DNA of 64,000 nucleotides from contig NZ_DLHM01000003.1 in assembly GCF_002483205.1 (NCBI RefSeq), forward strand, positions 124,001-188,000, written 5' to 3'. Within the stretch, counting starts at the first letter, position 1, and every line of letters starts with the position of its first letter. The stretch is from Flavihumibacter sp. UBA7668 (GTDB lineage Bacteria; Bacteroidota; Bacteroidia; Chitinophagales; Chitinophagaceae). A program made the position numbers and the translations under genes. This document shows, one piece after another, positions 59,645 to 64,000 of this stretch. The notes beneath the pieces are model-generated. The model was not told the DNA's origin. It saw nothing but the letters and a program-made list of their open reading frames with translations, and ran no database searches.

Positions 59645-61204
59645 ATGCGAAAAAAAGTCCTGTTAATTACATTCAGTTTATCCTCACTTGTAGGTTTTGC
59701 TCAAATTCCGGAAGATGCCATCCGGATGTCATGGACCACTCCAAGCGGAACAGCACGCAATCAGGCAATTGGCGGAGTAATGGGCTCACTTGGGGGCGAT
59801 ATCACATCGAACTTTATCAACCCGGCCGGAATTGGAATGTACAAAACAAGCGAACTTGTTCTTACACCGGGCTTTAACTTCATCAATAATAATGGTACAT
59901 TCAGAGGTACCAAATCAGGCCAGAATAGTTCCAATGTTTTTTTTGGTACCAGTGGTTTTGTTCTGGGCATTCCTTCCAATCCAAGAAGCCGGAATAATAA
60001 CAGTTCAGCATTTAGTATTGCTGTGAATCGTTCAGCTGACTTTAATCAAAAAATCAGGTATCGCGGACAGAATGATTTCAGTTCTTTTTCCGAAGCTTAT
60101 GCATCTGAAATTGCAAACTCCGGCTTATCATTGGACGATGCATTAAATTCAAACGAGATTTCTTTTCCGGCACGGATGGGATTGTATACCTATCTGGTTG
60201 ATACGCTGACCACACCGGGATTTGGTACAGAAGTAGTAGCTTCTCCCCTCAGGTATGCCTTTGAACGCGATACGGCATTTTTACTTAATCAGGAAAATTA
60301 CATTGAAACTACGGGTGGTATTACCGAAGTTGCCATCAGTTTTGCCGGATCCAGCAAGGATAAACTTTTCTGGGGCGTAAGCCTTGGTGTACCTATTGTG
60401 AATTTTGAAAAGCAAAGCACGCTGACAGAGTCTGATGCAACGGATAATACCAATAATTATTTTAATGAAACCAGTTTGAGGGAACGTTTCTCCAGCAGAG
60501 GAGTTGGGCTTAATCTTAAAATGGGACTTATTGTACGACCAATAGAATCCATCCGCCTTGGTGCAGCTATCCACACACCAACTATTTATGGATTAAGAGA
60601 AACCTACGATGCAGAATTATTTGCAGATCTTGAAAATTATAACGCACCAACTACGGTAAATATCAGGGATCTCAATGAAGGATTTACACCTGAGTACAGG
60701 TATGACTTAACCTCACCCTGGAAATTTATGGTGAGTGGTTCCTATATTTTTGGAGAAGTTGCCGATACGAAAAAACAACGTGGTTTTATTTCTGCCGATC
60801 TTGAATATGTTACGCATAGTTCCAGTCGTTTCCGTGACGCCGAACTGGATGCGCCCAGTAATAACACCTATTTTAATTCAGTAAACAATGTTATCCGGGA
60901 TATATATAAAGGCACTATCAACCTGAAAGTTGGCGGTGAATTAAAATTCAATACCCTGATGGCAAGAGCTGGCTTTTCTTATTATGGCAATCCCTACAGG
61001 GATGAAGAACTGGACGGAAAACGGATGTATATCAGTGGTGGTTTAGGGTACAGAAACAAAGGATATTTTATCGATCTGGCTTATGTGCACAGAATCACAA
61101 CCGATACTAATTTCCCCTATCGATTATCAGATAAGGCCAATACCTTTGCTGACATAAGTGGCGGTGGTGGAAATGTGGTGGCTACTGTTGGTTTTAAATT
61201 TTAA
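59645..61204 (+). CDS. FadL/OMPP1-like outer-membrane transport protein
   Basis: The 519-residue protein has a signal peptide ending near V-G-F-A-Q, then the OmpP1/FadL-like N-terminal hatch with R-M-S-W-T-T-P-S-G-T-A-R-N-Q-A-I-G-G-V-M-G-S-L-G-G-D, and N-P-A-G-I-G as in the family. The barrel ends in V-V-A-T-V-G-F-K-F. Members take up hydrophobic compounds across the outer membrane; the ligand is unknown. Its stop region overlaps the convergent GH1 gene by 11 nt. Confidence 0.85.
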   Translation: MRKKVLLITFSLSSLVGFAQIPEDAIRMSWTTPSGTARNQAIGGVMGSLGGDITSNFINPAGIGMYKTSELVLTPGFNFINNNGTFRGTKSGQNSSNVFFGTSGFVLGIPSNPRSRNNNSSAFSIAVNRSADFNQKIRYRGQNDFSSFSEAYASEIANSGLSLDDALNSNEISFPARMGLYTYLVDTLTTPGFGTEVVASPLRYAFERDTAFLLNQENYIETTGGITEVAISFAGSSKDKLFWGVSLGVPIVNFEKQSTLTESDATDNTNNYFNETSLRERFSSRGVGLNLKMGLIVRPIESIRLGAAIHTPTIYGLRETYDAELFADLENYNAPTTVNIRDLNEGFTPEYRYDLTSPWKFMVSGSYIFGEVADTKKQRGFISADLEYVTHSSSRFRDAELDAPSNNTYFNSVNNVIRDIYKGTINLKVGGELKFNTLMARAGFSYYGNPYRDEELDGKRMYISGGLGYRNKGYFIDLAYVHRITTDTNFPYRLSDKANTFADISGGGGNVVATVGFKF

Positions 61205-62540
61205 GGAAATCACGCCACCAGAATCCAGAATCTTTTACGGTTCGGAGTTGTGTTTTAAGATCTACATGCACTAGTCCGAACCGTGCTTCATATCCCTCCG
61301 CCCATTCGAAATTATCCATCAGTGTCCAGGCAAAATAGCCGCCAAGTTTTACTCCCTCCCGTTTACATCGCATCAATGCTTCCAGGTATTGTCGGTAATA
61401 ATCAATGCGCGGCTGGTCATTAACCCTGCCCTGTTGCAATGTGTCTTTAAACGCTGCACCATTTTCGGTAACCATAATTTCTTTTATAGCTCCGTATTTC
61501 CAGAACCTTCGGATGATATGCTGGAAACTATCTGCATTGATTTCCCATCCCATTGCAGTTACCGGCACTTTTCTATCCTTTGGTTTGACTTCTGAAGCCT
61601 GTATCAAAGGAATAAAAGGGTTTTGTTTTACAACGATTGGGAAATAATTCTGAATTCCAATAAAATCCATGTCGAATTGCATCTGGCTTGCATATTTCCA
61701 GCTCTTATTCAACCGATTCATTTTTTGAACAATACCTCTGTCATCTTCCGGAAACCCCTTTCCTAAAAGAGGTTCAATAAAGAGTCGGTTTATAAACAAA
61801 TCAATTCTTTTTGCTGCTGCGATATCGGATGGGGAATCTGTAAACGGAATTACTTCTGAACAGGAAAAACTGGTTCCAATTTTGGTATCCGGAATATACT
61901 GCCGCAATACCCGACCCCCATCTGCCTGGGCAATGGCAGCATGATGAACTGCCTTTAAAAATCCATCCATCGTACGCCGACCTGGCGCATGAATTCCCAA
62001 TAAATGTCCAAGTGTGGTAAAACCGGATGGTTCATTTAATACAATCCAGTGTTTTACGGCAGGAAAATTTTTTGCACAAACTTTTGCGAAATGCCTGAAC
62101 CAACGATTGATCAACGGGCTCTCCCATCCACCTTCCGCCTGTAATACCTGCGGCAAATCCCAATGGTATAAGGTAACAAAAGGGGTAAGTCCCAATGCAT
62201 AACATTCATCAATTAATTCCTGATAAAAAGCAATTCCGGCCGGATTTGCTTTTCCGGAACCATCGGGAAGCACCCGCGACCAGGAAATACTGAAGCGAAA
62301 AGAGTTGAAACCAAGTGCTTTCACAAGTAATAAATCATCTCTGTAACGATGAAAAAAATCACAGGCGGTGCTTGGTTTGGCAGCTTTTTTAATCACCCCT
62401 TTTCGCCTTGCGAACACATCCCAGATAGAATTGGATCTCCCTCCTTCCAATACGGCACCCTCATTTTGAGCAGCAGAAATGGCAACACCCCAATGAAACT
62501 CTTTACCAAAGGCCGAAGCCTGCAAGGCAGATTTAACCAT
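61194..62540 (-). CDS. Family 1 glycoside hydrolase (beta-glucosidase-like)
   Basis: The 448-residue TIM barrel has the acid/base in W-I-V-L-N-E-P (about residue 170) and the nucleophile in I-M-V-T-E-N-G (about 360), both GH1 signatures. The N-terminal F-x-W-G-V-A-I-S-A-A-Q-N-E-G also fits the family. No signal peptide is evident, so it is probably cytosolic. Substrate (beta-glucoside or beta-galactoside) cannot be decided. A TAATTTTC sequence, one mismatch from the -7 box, ends 4 nt before the ATG. Confidence 0.94.
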   Translation of the reverse strand: MVKSALQASAFGKEFHWGVAISAAQNEGAVLEGGRSNSIWDVFARRKGVIKKAAKPSTACDFFHRYRDDLLLVKALGFNSFRFSISWSRVLPDGSGKANPAGIAFYQELIDECYALGLTPFVTLYHWDLPQVLQAEGGWESPLINRWFRHFAKVCAKNFPAVKHWIVLNEPSGFTTLGHLLGIHAPGRRTMDGFLKAVHHAAIAQADGGRVLRQYIPDTKIGTSFSCSEVIPFTDSPSDIAAAKRIDLFINRLFIEPLLGKGFPEDDRGIVQKMNRLNKSWKYASQMQFDMDFIGIQNYFPIVVKQNPFIPLIQASEVKPKDRKVPVTAMGWEINADSFQHIIRRFWKYGAIKEIMVTENGAAFKDTLQQGRVNDQPRIDYYRQYLEALMRCKREGVKLGGYFAWTLMDNFEWAEGYEARFGLVHVDLKTQLRTVKDSGFWWRDFLKI

Positions 62541-62583
62541 GGGCGAAAATTAGCCAAGTGCCCTCTATCCGAAAATTATTAAA

Positions 62584-63513
62584 TTATGAAATCTGTTGTT
62601 GTATGAATGACCGGATCCCCTGCTGATCCTGAGGATGAAACCACTTGAAATCAGGATCTTTTTTAAACCAGGTCATTTGACGTTTGGCATATTGACGGGT
62701 ATGCGTTTTTATTTGTTCAATGGCTGTTTGAAAACTTATTTGGCCATTGAGAAAGGCAAAGAGTTCGCTATAACCTACTGTTTGTAAGGCCGGGATTGAA
62801 TTTTCCGATTTTCCAACGGATCTAACTAAATCTGCGACTTCTTTCACTTCCTCCAAAAGTCCGTCCTGTATCATGAGATCAACCCTGTTGTTTATTCTTA
62901 CAACCAATTCTTCCCTGGGTAATTCAAGGCCAATTTTAATAGATTCAAATGGCCGTTCAGCGGTTTTTCCCGTTTGAAAACTGCGAATACTTCTGCCTGT
63001 AGATTGTACTACTTCCAGGGCTCTCATCAATCGCTGGGGATTCAATATTTCACCGGTAGCATAGTATAAAGGATCCTGTTCTTTAACAGCCGATTGTAAC
63101 CATTCCAACCCATTTGCTTCAAATTGATGAATGATTGCCGTTCGAATAGCTGGATTAATTGCAGGCACTTCATCTAATCCTTCTGTGAGCGCTTTAATGT
63201 ACAACCCGGTTCCACCAACAATAACTGCAGTAGTATGGTCAATAAAAAGACGGTTAAGGCATCCCAGTGCAAATGTCGCAAAGCTGGCAGCGCTCAGGTC
63301 CTGCAATATGGAATGGGAGGCAATAAAATGGTGAGGCACAGCCTGCAATTCATCCGCCGAAGGCCTGGCCACACCAATGGTAAGTTCTTTAAAACATTGA
63401 CGGGAATCTGCTGAAATAATTTCTGTTTTCAGCCATTGAGCCAGACTAATGGCTGCGGCTGTTTTTCCAACTGCAGTTGGTCCGGCTATAATTATACTAA
63501 ATTTCTTCTTCAC
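62584..63513 (-). CDS. miaA: tRNA dimethylallyltransferase
   Basis: MiaA prenylates A37 of tRNAs reading UNN codons. Walker A-like A-G-P-T-A-V-G-K-T, the D-S-R-Q substrate motif and G-G-T-G-L-Y-I are present. I choose the GTG start (K-K-K-F-S-I-I-I-A-G follows), preceded by GAGGAAAGCA, which resembles a ribosome binding site. An ATG at 63540 would add nine residues. The frame extends to 63588, overlapping the upstream gene by 92 nt, which is unlikely to be used. Confidence 0.93.
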   Translation of the reverse strand: MKKKFSIIIAGPTAVGKTAAAISLAQWLKTEIISADSRQCFKELTIGVARPSADELQAVPHHFIASHSILQDLSAASFATFALGCLNRLFIDHTTAVIVGGTGLYIKALTEGLDEVPAINPAIRTAIIHQFEANGLEWLQSAVKEQDPLYYATGEILNPQRLMRALEVVQSTGRSIRSFQTGKTAERPFESIKIGLELPREELVVRINNRVDLMIQDGLLEEVKEVADLVRSVGKSENSIPALQTVGYSELFAFLNGQISFQTAIEQIKTHTRQYAKRQMTWFKKDPDFKWFHPQDQQGIRSFIQQQIS

Positions 63514-64000
63514 TGCTTTCCTCTTCAGCACCAAACTCATCCTCCGGGCTGTCATCATCACCACCTTCGGTACCAAATCCCTCAGCACCGGTTTGCAGGT
63601 CGTATTTCTCCTCCATTTCTGCCAGCTTATCCCCTACCAGTCCTTTGGTACCATACTGAGATGGGGCAATACCTTCCACCCGAACAGTAGCAGGATAGCT
63701 GATTTTGGGATTTTCTTCTTTTGACACGTTGATCAGTTCAACTAAAAAAGTCCAGTTGCGAACAAAATCATAGAGAAATATAAACTTCTGGTTGGGATCA
63801 AATATTTCCGTTCCTATGGGAGTATCCGCCATCAATAAAGGTTCCACCACATAGGTTTTGTCATATTTCTCCAGGCTTATTTCCCGACCACGCTGCCAAC
63901 TGTCATTACTTCTGAAAAAAGTAGCAGCATGCTTGGAGTCAAATTCATATGCTTTAAGAATTGCCTGCTGCAGGTCAGCAAAATGCTGTTTGTGACGGAT
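63497..64000 (-). CDS. pRiA4b ORF-3-like / IS1096 passenger TnpR-like protein (C-terminal part)
   Basis: The frame is open to the window edge, so the N-terminus lies outside. The visible portion contains I-R-H-K-Q-H-F-A-D-L-Q-Q-A-I and W-x-R-G-R-E-I near the edge, D-F-V-R-N-W-T-F-L-V-E-L-I in the middle and a highly acidic C-terminal tail (E-E-S-S-E-E-E-I). This matches the pRiA4b ORF-3 family (PF07929), whose function is unknown. Despite the family name nothing else here suggests a mobile element. It overlaps the miaA start by 17 nt. Confidence 0.7.
   Translation of the reverse strand: MRHKQHFADLQQAILKAYEFDSKHAATFFRSNDSWQRGREISLEKYDKTYVVEPLLMADTPIGTEIFDPNQKFIFLYDFVRNWTFLVELINVSKEENPKISYPATVRVEGIAPSQYGTKGLVGDKLAEMEEKYDLQTGAEGFGTEGGDDDSPEDEFGAEEESSEEEI

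Noticed and set aside
63497..64000. Insertion sequence suggested by the IS1096-passenger family name
   Set aside because: No transposase, inverted ends or target duplication is visible; the family is common as a chromosomal gene.
1..64000. CRISPR arrays, tRNA and rRNA genes
   Set aside because: Repeats seen are head-to-tail without unique spacers, and no cloverleaf or rRNA-like segment was found in the gaps.

Overview
The window is chromosomal DNA of a member of the Bacteroidota, most probably Chitinophagaceae or a close relative. The evidence is the gene content: TonB-dependent receptors with a carboxypeptidase-like N-domain, a type IX secretion plug protein (DUF5103), a TamL-type lipoprotein, DUF4394, DUF5916 and DUF5362 proteins, archaeal/type 3 ProS, and fused hisIE, hisB and moaCB genes. 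Promoters of the Bacteroidota type (TTTG, about 20 bp, TAnnTTTG) can also be seen. I see no prophage, insertion sequence, CRISPR array, tRNA or rRNA.

Layout. 1-4.4 kb: the end of a TonB-dependent receptor, a four-helix-bundle protein, pdxJ and a duplicated DUF4394 lipoprotein. 4.4-11.8 kb: a tight molybdenum-cofactor operon in the order xdhC-like, mocA-like, moaA, moeA, tauE-like exporter, moaD, moeB-rhodanese, moaE, moaCB. 11.8-19.0 kb: a DUF5916 outer-membrane protein, a MarR regulator divergent from a TonB receptor, an HD phosphohydrolase and a TlpA-like thioredoxin. 19.0-36.5 kb: histidine and tryptophan biosynthesis on the minus strand. 36.5-48 kb: S9 peptidase, Sua5, a small secreted protein, a transaldolase-like protein, a 1.1 kb spacer holding the SRP RNA gene, the DUF5103 plug protein, a LolC/E-like permease, a TrmH-family methylase and TamL. 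48-58.6 kb: truB, an M48 protease and the MoxR-DUF58-DUF4350-DUF4129-SpoIIM/RDD set, two DUF5362 proteins and proS. 58.7-64 kb: a Gly/Asn-rich lipoprotein, a FadL-like porin, a GH1 glycosidase, miaA and the end of a pRiA4b ORF-3-like protein.

The most informative part is the amino-acid region. hisG-hisD-hisC-hisB is preceded by a 17-residue leader peptide with four consecutive His codons, a terminator hairpin with a U-run, and a perfect 8-bp competing pairing. trpE-G-D-C-F-B-(GNAT)-A is preceded by a 20-residue leader peptide with three consecutive Trp codons and its own terminator. Both are classical ribosome-mediated attenuators. The remaining his genes (hisH, hisA, hisF, hisIE) lie downstream of trpA in the same run of genes, together with a PLP-dependent decarboxylase and a second acetyltransferase. 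Half of the histidine pathway therefore appears to sit under a Trp-sensing leader and half under a His-sensing leader; hisIE also has its own candidate promoter. Both leader-peptide ATGs lie only 7-8 nt after the -7 box. Several other genes (pdxJ, hisIE, the M48 protease, possibly sua5) have ATG exactly 4 nt after the box, the same distance as from the box to the 5' end of SRP RNA, which suggests leaderless or nearly leaderless transcripts.

Spacers contain heptamer arrays (GTGAAAG/CTTTCAC) and purine/pyrimidine arrays (GGAGGAAAAGG type) that recur at several sites, a 105-bp nested inverted repeat between convergent genes, and an 11-bp tandem repeat of five units.
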